A DNA stretch of 64,000 bases. Source: Furcasterigmium furcatum. Its lineage: Eukaryota > Ascomycota > Sordariomycetes > Glomerellales > Plectosphaerellaceae. The notes beneath the pieces are model-generated. The model had not been told where the DNA came from. It saw only the letters and a program-made list of their open reading frames with translations, and did not search any database. Shown in pieces: positions 10,899 through 22,005 of this stretch. The position numbers were made by a program, and so were the translations under genes. Every line of letters begins with the position of its first letter. The stretch's first letter is position 1. Location: the NCBI GenBank assembly GCA_001599815.1, contig BCIA01000005.1, positions 1,529,088-1,593,087 of the forward strand. Direction: 5' to 3'.

Positions 10899-11560
10899 GT
10901 TGTCAGGTTTCGGAGGATGAAGAACGAGGATGGGCTTGAAAGATGGGAAGCTGGGTGACTTGGATCGAAGTGATGCCAACAACAACACATCCTCCCAGCC
11001 GGGTGTGGTTCCTTTACATAGTTGATGGGTGAGAAGGGGTCGGTATGTCGGCAAGTCTGAACGAGGGCGGCTCTTTGGGAACTTGGAGCCCCCGTGGGGA
11101 AGCGGAGACATTGGGCCTAGCCGGGCTTCAGTGCAACTGAACTGCGTGCGTGTGGGGTGGTGCCGGGCTGATGGTGACGCTAGGGAGAATAGATCCGATG
11201 GGAAGTGTCAGGTGGGAGCTGGGATTGGGACCCTTGGAGGTGCCGGGGACCATGACTCGAATGTGGCTTGCTTGCTTGCTTGCAAATGCTGCTGTCAACT
11301 TTGCCGAGATGATGCGTCGGACGTGTCAGAAGATGAAAACACCGAATGCCGAAATAGAGTCATCTTGGAGTCTACGGTAGACGAGGAGACCCCACAGCCA
11401 CGTTGGTCAAGCCGAGAGGTTGCTTGGTGGTATTTCGGTTGCCAGCTTGGCATGACATGCCGATAGTCTACGCAGCCGAGGGAGGGGAATCAAGCCAAGA
11501 GGAGCACAGGAATCATCTTTGAATAGTCTAGTTCTATCTAATCTGCACTATGGACCATGT
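10899..11560. other. Intergenic, promoter of the sugar porter
   Basis: 662 bases between the start of the sugar porter and the 3' end of the SDR gene. It contains a CTTG microsatellite (four to five units) near 11267-11283. No gene seen. Confidence 0.5.
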
Positions 11561-12685
11561 TTACAGCACAGAGCGAATCCCCAGCATTCCCTCGGTCTCC
11601 CTCCACAGCTTCTCGGCCGCCTCTGCATCGGTGGCATGAGGCCCCATCTTGTCGTTAGCCACCTGACAGTCGGCTAGATACAGGCATCTGTCCGTTCTCT
11701 CAGAGATAAGTGCCGAGAGAGAAGGGTCAAAAGCAGCGACAAGAGTCGTCGCGGCGCCCTGATCGAATGTCTTGCAGACGCCTCCGGGAGCAGTGCCTAC
11801 CATTGTCTGCTTCCCCGTATCATCCAGACTGCGCATGAGGCCCGTATCAATGGTACCTGGATGCACAGAGACAGCGAAAACGTTTGCCTGCTTGAGTGCA
11901 AGTCGCCTCGTCAGCTCCACGGCATGGAGAATATTCGCCGCCTTGCTCTGTCCGTACGCGACGAACCCGGGAAAACCGTCCTTAACCTGGAGGAACGCAG
12001 GGTTCGCTCCCACAGGCGGCCTCTCTGCCTCTGGGACGCCTTCGTACAGCTCCTTCTCGAAAGCGAAGTCGCTGAAGCGAATTGGGGACAGTCGATGGCC
12101 GTGGCTACTGAGATTGACGATGCGCGGGCCGCCCTTGGTCGAGCTGACACCGGCACTCAGCAGCCGTGGCAGCAGCAGTTCCGTGAACAGGAACGGACCG
12201 ACATGGTTGGTGTACAGCTGTAGATCAACCGTGGTGCCATTCGCCGTAACAACGGGATCACGGGTCTGAAGGCTGATCCCGGCATTGTTGATCAACACGT
12301 CGATGTGGTCCAGACCATCGCTGATCTCGGCTGCAGCCTGTCTGACCGAGTCAAGGCATGACAAGTCCAGGATGACCGCCTTTACAGGGACATTAGGATA
12401 TTGTGCCTTGATGCCAGAGGCAACCTCTTCGACCTTGGAACGCGTACGGGAGGCCAGGACCAGTGTCGCTGGGCCTTGGGATGCCACTGCAAAGGCCGTA
12501 GCTGATCCAATGCCCGACGGGCTGACACCGGTGATGACGACTGCCCGTTTCACATGGTGAGCAAAAATGTGCTATCGTGGGCTCAAGAAAGTGAACTAAC
12601 CATTCTTGCCACAAATTTCTTCGGCCAGGGCTGCAGCCACTTCTGAGCCTGTGGTGGTGGAGTTGAAGGTCGGGTTGGAGGTCAT
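11561..12685 (-). CDS. Short-chain dehydrogenase/reductase (WW-oxidoreductase/retinol-dehydrogenase-like)
   Basis: Two exons (12601-12685 and 11561-12540) joined across a 60-base GT-AG intron give 354 aa. The join rebuilds the cofactor loop as CGKNVVITGVSPSGIG. Further SDR hallmarks are the NNAG motif near residue 125, a serine in the NLSS strand, and the catalytic YGQSK (Tyr-x3-Lys). The NADP(H)/NAD(H)-dependent enzyme would interconvert an alcohol and a carbonyl group; the substrate is unknown. Its start is divergent from the FAD monooxygenase, with 554 bases between them, so the two may share control and act on the same pathway. No signal peptide is visible. Confidence 0.92.
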
Positions 12686-13239
12686 GCTGGGCGGGCGTCG
12701 AGTGACTTGAGTTTGGGGTCTGTTGGATCTGTTGCGTTCGAAGGCACAGCTGAAAACGTGTGCCGCAGTGAGGAGAAGTCTAATTGTATTTTTTTTCTTA
12801 TAGGTTGGCTAGGCACTCGAGGCGCAAGGGCATGGGTTGTCAGTTTGCGAGGCCGACTCATCAGCCGAGCTCCCAACAGCCGAAAAGCCTCTTTCTGTCA
12901 GGGGCGTGGTCACGCTCAGACTCTTTGGTTAATCCGTACCCAACTGCCTGGCTCACACATTCAGAGTATCAGTATCACGGCACGTACCAGCCGGTAGTGT
13001 CTTGGTAGTGTGGGATTCCCCAGCAAACCCCGGACCCGAGAACGCCATCGGCAACATCAAGCCGAAGCCATCCATGATGCCGAGGCTGGATCCCTGCATC
13101 TTCAGATGGCTCCCTCCAAGCTCAAAGGGCAGGACGGCACATATGGAATCGTTATCTGGGGCTCGTGGCATCCCATTCACTTACCGCTCAAGCTTCTCAT
13201 CCACCTTTCTGTCACACTCCCACCACCGCCATCGCCAAC
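12686..13239. promoter_or_regulatory. Divergent promoter, SDR / FAD monooxygenase
   Basis: 554-base head-to-head intergenic region. It has a T-rich tract (TTTTTTTTCTTATA) near 12788-12801, suitable as a nucleosome-poor promoter core, and a direct repeat GGTAGTGT-CTT-GGTAGTGT at about 12993-13011 close to the monooxygenase side. No CGG inverted pair stands out. Confidence 0.45.
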
Positions 13240-14687
13240 ATGTCCTCCCCAAAGTCAGGAATCAAGGTCATCATCGTCGGCGCCGGGTTTGGCGGCCTCA
13301 CCGCTGCCATCGAATGCCACCGCCAGGGGCACGACGTCGAGATTTACGAGTCGTTCCCTGAGCTCAAGGTCCTCGGCGACATCATCTCCTTCGGCTCCAA
13401 TGCCGGCAGGATCTTCCATCGCTGGTCAGACGGCGAGGTCGTGGCCAGGCTCCTGCCCCTCTGTATCGACATCAAGGACTACGGTTTCAGGATCCGCAAG
13501 TACGACACGGGCGAGGTCGTCTACCATCAGAAGAGGAAGCCTCCCAGCCCGGAGGCGCCGGTCCTGAACGGCCACCGGGGCGAGCTGCACCAGGTCATCT
13601 TCAACTACGCCCGGGACGAGCTGAAGATCCCCATCCACCTCGGCCAGCGGGTTTCAGAGTATCTCGAAACCGAATCGGGTGCCGGCATTATTCTCAACAG
13701 TGGCGAGAAGGCAAGTCTTCTCGTGGTTGCGTACGAACTTCCCTTGTACTGACGTCGTGGGCGATAGGTTCTCGGAGACGTTGTCATCGGCGCCGACGGG
13801 GTGCGATCCAAGGCCAGGGAGCTTGTCCTCGGCTATGAGGACAAGCCCAAGAGCAGCGGCTATGCTATCTGGAGAGCATGGTACGAGCCCAAGCCCCCAA
13901 AATTCTTCCTGGGCGTCTTCCTCGCTAACGACCAACACACGCCAGGTTCTCGAACGAAGACATGATCGCTGATCCGAGGACGAAGCAGTTCTGCGAGAAC
14001 GGGGACACCTTCAACGGCTGGATCGGCCCCGACGTCCACTTCCTCTTCTCCACCCTCAAAGGCGGCAAGGACTGCTGCTGGGTGCTGACGCACAAGGATG
14101 ACCACGACATTGACGAGTCCTGGTCCTTCCCCGGCAAGATCGAGGACGTCCTGCGAGTCCTCGACGGCTGGGACCCGACGTGCCGCGCCATCGTCGAGAA
14201 GACCCCGTCCCTGGTCGACTGGAAGCTCGTCTACCGCGATCCCCTGCCGACCTGGACCAGTAAGCGCGGCCGCATCGTGCTTCTCGGGGACGCCGCGCAC
14301 CCCTTCCTCCCCACGAGCGCGCAGGGGGCCACTCAGGCCATGGAGGACGGCGTGACCATCGCCGTCTGCCTGAAGCGGGCTGGTAAGGGAGATATCCCGG
14401 GGGCGCTGAGGGCACACCAGGGCCTCAGGTACGACCGGGTGAGGGCCGTGCAGAAGACCGGCGAGTCCACCCGGGACTTGTGGCACAAGACGGACTGGGA
14501 AAAGGTCAGAGATGACCCTGAGAGCATTGCGCTCCCGAGGGAGGACTGGATCCACCAGTTTGACGCGGAGAAGTTCGCGGAGGAGAACTTTGACCAGGTG
14601 CTGAGCTCTCTCCGCAGTCCCGTGGTCGGGAAACCTGCAGAGTCGTTCGTAGATGTGGCTGTTACGCAGACAGCCGTGGTTAGCTAG
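13240..14687 (+). CDS. FAD-dependent aromatic monooxygenase (salicylate-hydroxylase-like)
   Basis: Three exons (13240-13710, 13768-13880, 13946-14687) give 441 aa. All three fingerprints of class A flavoprotein hydroxylases are present: the dinucleotide fold IIVGAGFGGLTAA at the N-terminus, the DG motif GADGVRSKA, and LLGDAAHPFLPTSAQGATQAMEDG, which binds the ribityl chain. These enzymes use NAD(P)H and O2 to hydroxylate (or hydroxylate and decarboxylate) aromatic acids such as salicylate, 3- or 4-hydroxybenzoate or 6-hydroxynicotinate. The first intron is a GC-AG intron (AAG|GCAAGT). It keeps the frame and joins GEK to VLGDVVIGADG. Neighbours (SDR, ALDH, esterase, ring-cleaving dioxygenase) suit a role in aromatic catabolism. 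Exact substrate not deducible. Confidence 0.92.
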
Positions 14688-14775
14688 GATGAACAAGTGA
14701 CGGTATTTCATTCCCCGACTCTGGATATGGCCATCGTGGCACAGGTTGTACTCTAGTTTCTCGCCCTAAACAAGC

Positions 14776-16363
14776 CTACAAATGGCCATCTACCTTCATC
14801 ATCACGCTCTTGGTCTCCAAGAAGTTGTCCATGCTGTGCAGCCATCCCTCTCTGCCCTGTCCTGACGCCTTATACCCTCCGAACGGCAGGTCCCGCGCTG
14901 TCTGCGGGCTGGTGCAGTTGATCCCGACATAGCCGGAATTCAGGGCCTTTGTTACCCTCATCGCACGGTCGATGTTCTTGGTGTAGACCGCGGCGTACAG
15001 CCCAAAGTCGGTGTCGTTGGCCTTCTCAACCGCCTCCTGCTCGGACTTGACGATGTTTATGTTGACCACGGGCCCGAAGATCTCCTCCCTCATGATCCTG
15101 GACTCCTCTGGCGTGTCGAGGAAGACTGTGGGCTCGATGTGGAAGCCTCCGGTCGACTCCAGGATCCCCTTTCCTCCCAAGGCAAGGGTGCCAGACGTTT
15201 TTCCCTCCTCAATGTATGACAGCACCGAGTTGTACTGGGTCTGGTCGGCCTGCGGGCCGTGGTTGACGCCGTCCTGGACAGGATCGCCGGCCTTGACAGC
15301 GGCGAATTCCTTCTTGAAAGCTTCTACAAACTTCGGCGCGACACCCTCCTGCACGTAGACGCGGGAGTTGGCCATGCATACCTGACCGCTGTTCCACTGT
15401 ATGCTGTGGGCGATGTCGCGTACGGCTACATCAAGGTCCGCGTCGTCAAAGACGATGACGGGTGATTTGCCACCAAGCTCGAGGATGACCTTCTTCAGGT
15501 TCGTCTTTGCGGCCACCTCCTGGATGACACGCCCTGTACGGCCGGATCCGGTGAAGCTTAAGGCCCGAACATCCATATGCGCGGCGAGGGCAGCACCAGA
15601 AGGCTTACCATGGCCGGAGATGACGTTGAAGACGCCTGCGGGAAAGCCAGCCTCGATAATCAACTCGGCGACCCTGGCCACAGCAAGCGGCGCTTTCTCG
15701 CTGGACTTGAGGACGACCGTGTTGCCGGTGATCAGGGCCGGGGCCGCCTTGTTGGCGAAGAACAGCAGGGGAACGTTCCATGGGATAATGGCAGCCACAA
15801 CCCCGTACGGTTGGCGCAGAGTCATGGTGACGAAGCCGGGAGTGTTCAAGCTTGCCTGTCCTTGGATGTGCGGCCACGCTTCCGCGTAGTGATCCAGGCT
15901 GCGCGCTGCTGCCGCGCCTTCGATGTACTCGGAGATGGGGCGCCCCATTGATTTGGCTTCCAGCAGGGCGAGTTCCTTGTCGTGCTCTCTGATCAGGGCC
16001 GCGAGTTTCTTGAGACAGGCCCCGCGTTTGGCGGGATCCAGGGCGGACCAAGCAGGGAACGCACGGCTCGCTGCGGCCACCGCCGTGTTCACATCTTGCT
16101 CGGTAGCCTCAGGAACTGAAGGAGCGAGTCAGCCTGAGCAAGTCTCTGAGAGATGTCCCTGCGACATACCATCCACGAGGTGAGCTCGAGTTGCGGGGTT
16201 GTAGATGGGAAACGTGGCCCCATCCGATGCATCGACCAGCTACCACAATTGACATGCAAAATTAGACATGTTCTCTCGTTCAAATGCTGGCTGAGCGTAT
16301 ACATACCTTCCCATCAATGAGCATCAACGGCTTGCGTTGTTCAGATCCTGTGGCGTCACCCAT
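14776..16363 (-). CDS. NAD(P)-dependent aldehyde dehydrogenase
   Basis: Three exons (16307-16363, 16170-16239, 14776-16115) give 488 aa, the normal length for a class 1/2 ALDH. The catalytic cysteine is in SGQVCMANS (Cys at about residue 289), the general-base glutamate in ILELGGKSP, the cofactor-binding FTGSGRTGR before it, and the EEIFGPV motif near the C-terminus. It oxidises an aldehyde to the carboxylic acid in the cytosol. Its 3' end lies only 88 bases from that of the FAD monooxygenase, and its start is divergent from a zinc-cluster regulator. That context suggests an aromatic or aliphatic aldehyde intermediate of the local pathway, as with salicylaldehyde or vanillin dehydrogenases, though sequence alone does not tell these apart. 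Confidence 0.94.
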
Positions 16364-16751
16364 GATATCGAAGCCAGGAGGTCATTGACGGTGTTGGAGG
16401 TGTACAACACATCACCACCGACACCGATCATGACAAGTATTCACAGGTCCTGGCACCGCTAAAGATCACCGAGAATACCACCTCGTCCAAAGCCCCCGGC
16501 ATCCCCATACTACCCCATGGCCCCCTCCACCGCTAAGGACACTAAAGCCAAAGGGCCCAGAACTATCGGTGCGCCACCCCCAGGGTGGAACTGAACCTCG
16601 GCAATTATGCCCGGCAGACATACCGAGCAGCGCGGGGAGGGCCTCATCTTCATTCGGACCCAGCAGACTGCCAGGACGACCAGAAGCACTGCTTGCTCTC
16701 CGCCAGCGTAGGCGCAGTTCGTGATTTGTTCTCCAGGGGAGCAACGCCAGA
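16364..16751. promoter_or_regulatory. Divergent promoter, ALDH / zinc-cluster regulator
   Basis: 388 bases between two divergent starts. It contains a perfect palindrome CCACCC-CCA-GGGTGG at 16574-16588 and several CGG/CCG triplets nearby. Either may be an operator; nothing in the sequence decides. Confidence 0.45.
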
Positions 16752-19019
16752 ATGTCAACACCGAGGGAAACCGGGGAGCGCCGGGAAAGGCGGCGCCGGG
16801 CGACAATGAGTTGTGATCGGTGCAAATCCCGGAAAACGAAGGTGAGCACCCCGAGGCCCCCGTCACCGTGTTGCAGCGGTGCAGCCAGAGACTTGTGTCA
16901 CTGACAACGCGGCGCTCAGTGTGTTGACCCAGGCAAGTCCACCTCTCTTTCAATCTCAGCTTCATGAGAGACAACAGGCATGGCTGCTAATACTCAGGCC
17001 AACCAGTACCCGGGCCATGCCGGTTCTGCGCAAGCATCGGTGCCGACTGCAATCTGGATCCCTCGCGGAGGAGGCAGCGCCCGTACTACCGTGTATCCGA
17101 GGAGGAGTTTCGTTACATGACGCAGATCCTGGAGCGTTTCCTACCAAACACGGAGCTCAATCTCCAGTCTCTGAGAGCAGTTGCCGACTCCTTGGACAAA
17201 GTTCCCGCTGCGACCCCTGTCACTCCTTCGGCCACCGAGGCCATCTCTCCAACCTATGCAGTCGCAAGTCCTCAACAAACGGTTGGAGATCAAGCGGAGG
17301 ACAATGTGACTGTCACGGACGAGATGTCCGAGTTGTACAACGAACTCGGGAGGATACGACTGGATCCCAAGGGTGTTCCAAGTGAGCCGCTGTCCCCTTC
17401 ACTCACCCTAGGTTCGGCTTCGATGAATTCTGACGGACCTGATAACAGGATATGTCGGTCCTAGCTCAGCATATCTCTTCCACTCGACTGTGCGTGCAAT
17501 GAAAGACCCCTGGCCATCCGCCGCAAACAAGAGCGAGATACTCCCGCCTTTGACAGCATCCCGTGGCGTGGTGCCAGCTACTTCTGACGCATCGCTCGTC
17601 GCAAAGGGTGCACCGCGCCAGGTCAACCTTCCCGAGAGGGAGCTTTGCAACAGATGTGTTGCTCGATTCTTCAAAGACATCAACTGTGTCTACTGGTTCT
17701 TCCCCGCCGAGCAGCTCTACTCCATCCTCGACCGCCTGTACAGCGGCGATGCCACCTGCGCCACCCCAGCCACGCTTTGCGCCCTATATTCCATCCTGGC
17801 GATGACTTGCGAAAGCGAGATGCAGCAAGAGTGGTCCGATACCGCCATGAGGCCCTATGTCACATATCTCACCCTGGCGAAGGCCCGTACTCCTGCCCTT
17901 TATGACGACGCAGATTCAGACAGCATCCGGGCGCTCTGCCTTCTGGTGAGCCTGCATCCTTGCTTGGCCCCCTATTATAAATCTAACAAGACCAGAGCTT
18001 AGCGCTTTCGTCATTCATGCGTATAAACACCGCCTACGTATATATCGGTGCGGCAGTCAGGATGGCGTTTACCCTCGGTTGGCACGTCCGAGAGGATTTC
18101 AAGTCTCGGCTCGACATGGACGAGCAGGTCGACCTGAGGCTTTTTTGCACTCTCTACACTTTGGACCTCGACGTGTCGCTCATGTTCGGAAATCCGACGG
18201 CCATGGATAGAGGCACAATGCTCAGCACACCCAAGGCCCCGCTCGAACAGGTACAGTTCATCAATCCCATACGTACGCATCTCCTACCCTCACTAACTGG
18301 AACAGTTACTCAGTCCAGGTTCACACATGCCATTGGAGTATCTTGAAACGTCGTGCCAACTAGCCCACGTCCGGCGTGATCTTACCAGGCTATTGTACCA
18401 AAAGCCTTCGGCAGGGTCCCCACAGATATACGCCAACGCCGTTTCCCAGGCCGTCTCAGACCTAGAGGAATGGTACTCCAACATGCCGTTCCACCTTCGA
18501 GACCCCAGCAAAGTAGCCAAGTTCCACGAGCGGTCCGTCGGAATACTGCACCTCAAATACTGGAGCGCCATGATCTACGCGACCCGGCCGTTCCTGCTGT
18601 ACAGCGCCCTGAAGCGGCACGAGCTGACCCAGAACCCCAAGCAGAAGTGGTTCCGGGATTTCGGCGCCAAGTGCATCGACGCGGCGCAAAACTCTCTCGA
18701 GATGCTCGGGTTCCTGTCAGGCAGGGGCCTGCTGTCGAGCCTGATGAATCTGGACTGCGGCTTCATCATGGACAACATGCAAGTCTTCCTCCTTGCACTG
18801 TCGGTATCTGACTCGCCCGAGCACAGACAGAACATAGAGCTCTGTCTCCAGACGCTGCAGGCCATGGAGCCCGGGTTCTGGATCCGCGCCGGGCTGGCAG
18901 AAGTGACCGCGCAGCTTCAGGAGCGGGGGATCCTCAACCAGGAGCAGCAGTTGGATTTCGCCAATGACCAGTCTCCGGGCCTCATATTCCTGGAATTTGC
19001 CCAGTCGGGGCAGAAGTAA
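16752..19019 (+). CDS. Zn(II)2Cys6 transcription factor with fungal-specific regulatory domain
   Basis: Six exons (16752-16841, 16920-16932, 17007-17381, 17449-17945, 17996-18272, 18319-19019) give 650 aa. The zinc cluster is split over the first three exons: CDRCKSRKTK | CVDP | VPGPCRFCASIGADC. The middle exon is only 13 bases, and the intron after it is GC-AG (CAG|GCAAGT). Only this arrangement yields the CX2CX6C first half followed by the second cysteine triplet. The central part contains the fungal transcription factor domain (RINTAYVYIGAAVRMAFTLGWH and further helices), as in XlnR/xylR-like activators. Start 16752 adds 18 basic residues before the alternative ATG at 16806. Lying between the ALDH and the esterase, it is the natural candidate to control the surrounding catabolic genes. 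Confidence 0.88.
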
Positions 19020-19676
19020 GTATTTGATCAGAGAGAGAGAGAGAGTTGATCTGATATGACTGAAGCTAACCTACCGTGAGCACCTTTTACCCTGATTTCA
19101 ACATTCCAGATTTGCAAGCAATGCTATCTGCTGTAGATGAGAGCGTCAATGTTGCCTACGGACTATGAGCTTGGAGACGTGTAGGATACGGGATCTCTGG
19201 GGGCCACCTAGTATAGGAATTTGAGTGTATAGCATCGAGAGATTCCACGTGAAGGGTCGCAACCCATCTAACGTGACAGACAGTTGCTATCAAATTCCGT
19301 CCAGTCGATGTAGCAAAGGAGGCAGCGGGCGGGTATCTCATGTCGTAGCTGAGCTGGCCATTGTGGTGGACGGTGAGAGGTGCCCTGTCCTGCACGTTGG
19401 GAAGGCTTCGATTCTTGAGGGGAGTATTTGTTTAGGTACATCTCGTTGGCCGGAAAAGCATCGGACTACACATCAGTCCGCATCTCGGAATGATACTGGC
19501 GAAGACCGGCGGACCGGAGCACCGAGAGGCGGCTTCTCGGTCGGGCAATATGGTCATGGATAGTGTGTCAATTTTTTTTTCTAGTCGTCCCCTCCGTGTT
19601 TATTTTGTAGCATGCACCGAAAGGAGAGCCCTCAGCTGTGTATTCAAACGCGACAGCTTGATACGTAACCACAGTT
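19020..19676. other. Intergenic, convergent 3' ends
   Basis: 657 bases between the regulator's stop and the esterase's stop. An (AG)n run lies at about 19029-19045 and a T-run near 19571-19580. No gene recognised. Confidence 0.5.
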
Positions 19677-21487
19677 TCAGTTCAGCAGGCTAACTCGTCC
19701 TGCCGCCAGCCTCCCGCTGACTTGTCGGCATTGTTCAGTTCCCAGCGTCCTCAGGTACTCGAAGCACTTCGTTCGTCGCCTGGCCGCGTACTCAGCGGCA
19801 TCAACCTCACCGCAGCGCCCAAGGGGACCGAATCCCCAGATCGACGAGCTATCCCAAGGGCTCTCGCCATGAACAAATGCCAGCCATGATTCTCTCAACC
19901 TTTTCCCGACGTTATCAGCCGCAGGATTGAATGTAATATCAATGCCACCAAACAGAAGGATAAGGTCAACGGCATGATGAGCCCTGCTCGAGGCTTGCCA
20001 CGGATTCGCCTCGTCGATGACGTATTGGTATATCTTGCCGCGTCCCGTCTTGCGCCACCTCTCGCTCATTTCAAGGGCGGGCAAGGCAAACCTGGCGTCA
20101 TTGATGATGTCCAAAGCCCCATTATAACAGGATGCGGGGCGCTCGGGATAGATGTGGTAGAGCTGCTTGAGCTTCGGAGAGTAGGTCCCACAGCAATCAT
20201 CGAGGGCGTTGACGATGTCTTCGGGGTGCATCTTCTCAACCCCGGCCCTCCAGATCGCGGACTAGTGTAAGATCATGAGCAGGTGTGCCGAGAATCATGA
20301 CAGATGGCCTTTGGACGTACCTCGTATTCCACGTCTGAGATCAACAGGGAATCAACAGCCTCTGTCCTCTCCTCCCACCCGTCCAGGTCATGATCTTGCT
20401 GAAGCCACATCGAGGTAATCCCACAATTGTCAAGGGCTTTCACCAACGATTCTGCTGGAGCGTCTTCGAGGTTTTGGTCTCTGGCAGCCAAATCTGCCTT
20501 GATACGTGACAGCAGTCCAGCACTGACACTGACAGGTAGCGGAGGCGACAGGTGAAGTGAACCCGAAGCCAGAGCAGCTCTCCGTATACGACTTGCACCT
20601 GTTTGGGAAACAAGATGAGCGTGGACGTAGACTGCCCCGGCGCTCTCGCCGGCCAAGGTCACTTGTTCCTTGAATGGGAATTAGCCAGCAAGGATAAAAC
20701 CGGCATGGACCAGTTGGCCACTCACCGGATCTCCGCCAAACTCCTTGATATGCTTCGATACCCAGTCAATCGCCAAGCGCTGATCATGAAGAGCAAGATT
20801 TTGTTCCCCCACTCCATTGCCGAATGCGAAGATGTTGAGCCGGTAGTTGATTGTGACGATGATAACTGGCTTTCCAAGCTTCACGGAATCCGCCACAAGA
20901 CGTGTTGGATCTGGAGAGACACATGTTCAGTATGGAAAGCAACTAGAGGGCATGAGAGTGTACGCACCGCCCACGGCACTTGCTGCTGATGGGAAAGTCA
21001 CGCATTGCGAACCCCCTGTTCCTTGTGAGTTCGTGTTCTGTGTCCTGCAGATGGAAATGAATGGGCGGTACCGTGAATCCACAGTAAGACAGGCAGAGGC
21101 CCCGTTCCAGCCACGTCGGTTTCGGCCGGGCGAGAAATGTTCAGGTTTAGGCATCTGAACTCGTCTTCGTCAATACGTAGCGTCTCCGCCGTGCGAGGGG
21201 GAATGCGAAGGAGATGCCCAACATCGACTCGAGGCTGAGGACATTGAGGCCTGCAAATCGTCAGCGTCAGCAGCAAAGAAGGCGAAAGGCCCTGGATGTT
21301 CTCAATACCCAAACTGCGTCGCATCGGTGTCGCCCGCAAGCTCGAGATACTCGGCTTTGGCAAATCTTTTGGGAATACGACCGTACGGAATGCCGCGGAA
21401 GTGCCAGGTAGGTTGGCCGAACCGGTCATCCAAGACACCTTGGACCGAACCAGTCGATGTCTTCAGCGTCGTATGTGAGTCGGCCAT
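19677..21487 (-). CDS. Type-B carboxylesterase/lipase (cholinesterase-like)
   Basis: Six exons (21309-21487, 21072-21250, 20968-21021, 20726-20910, 20321-20668, 19677-20261) give 509 aa. The nucleophile elbow is GESAG (Ser at about residue 208), preceded by the family strand VIIVTINYRLN. The block AHHAVDLILLFGG near residue 420 probably carries the catalytic histidine. The oxyanion-hole loop reads WIHGTGGS after the second intron. It hydrolyses carboxylic esters. There is no signal peptide, so it is intracellular, unlike the secreted type-B lipases. It is divergent from the dioxygenase gene with 518 bases between, which suggests that it releases an aromatic acid or alcohol for the same pathway. 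The third exon is short (54 bases) and its acceptor is the least certain join. Confidence 0.88.
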
Positions 21488-21655
21488 GGCGTATGAATGG
21501 AACAGATGGCGATTCTTCCCCCAAACGGTCACTGAACGAAGTGAATAATCGTCGTGCGGCATTCAGCTCGAGCAAACCTCTCCGCCAAGTCACCCCTCAC
21601 GAGCCTACGGTCCGTGGGTAGTTGGTCGGCATCTATCACCCGACGGTGCCCCATC

Positions 21656-21683
21656 TGTCTCCGCACAGAGCAATTCGGAGACA
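21656..21683. promoter_or_regulatory. Candidate zinc-cluster operator, palindrome with CCG-N12-CGG
   Basis: TGTCTCCG, a 12-base spacer, then CGGAGACA: both eight-base arms match perfectly. Everted CCG...CGG pairs are one of the three standard half-site layouts bound by Zn2Cys6 dimers. It sits midway between the divergent esterase and dioxygenase genes. Confidence 0.5.
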
Positions 21684-21758
21684 TGTTCGGCAGTTGTAGA
21701 GGTTGGCCCTGGTTTTGGAGAACAGCTGACCTCCGCACGAACCTCCACTTACACGGCC

Positions 21759-21778
21759 CCGGACTCAAGGCCGGACTC
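21759..21778 (+). repeat. Direct repeat CCGGACTC, 12-base period
   Basis: Two identical CCGGACTC copies separated by AAGG, immediately before the TATA-like sequence on the dioxygenase side. It may be a tandem binding site; otherwise a chance repeat. Confidence 0.4.
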
Positions 21779-22005
21779 TATTTACCGACAGAAAACCCAC
21801 CCCGCCGCATCAAAATGTCACTCCGCCTCCTCATCCCCGCCTTAGCTAATGCTGATGAAATACTCGTGGTCATGGAGACTAATGCAGCATACGCGAGTAT
21901 AATAGGGAAGCTGAGGGTGATGCAGACAAGGGCTAGCTTCGTGCCAGTGCTCCCGATACTCCCCAGCCCTCTCAGTATCGTTATCCCCGAGAACGCTGAT
22001 CCAAT

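Larger units (their letters stand above)
21488..22005. promoter_or_regulatory. Divergent promoter, esterase / ring-cleavage dioxygenase
   Basis: 518-base shared control region. It holds the long palindrome at 21656-21683 and the direct repeat at 21759-21778, both listed separately, followed by a TATA-like TCTATTTA near 21777-21784. Confidence 0.5.

Noticed and set aside
11267..11283. CTTG microsatellite
   Set aside because: Simple short repeat in an intergenic region with nothing to suggest a function.
20968..21071. Frameshift in the esterase gene around WIHG
   Set aside because: A 50-base intron (21022-21071) restores the frame and gives the family's GGS oxyanion block, so no disruption need be assumed.
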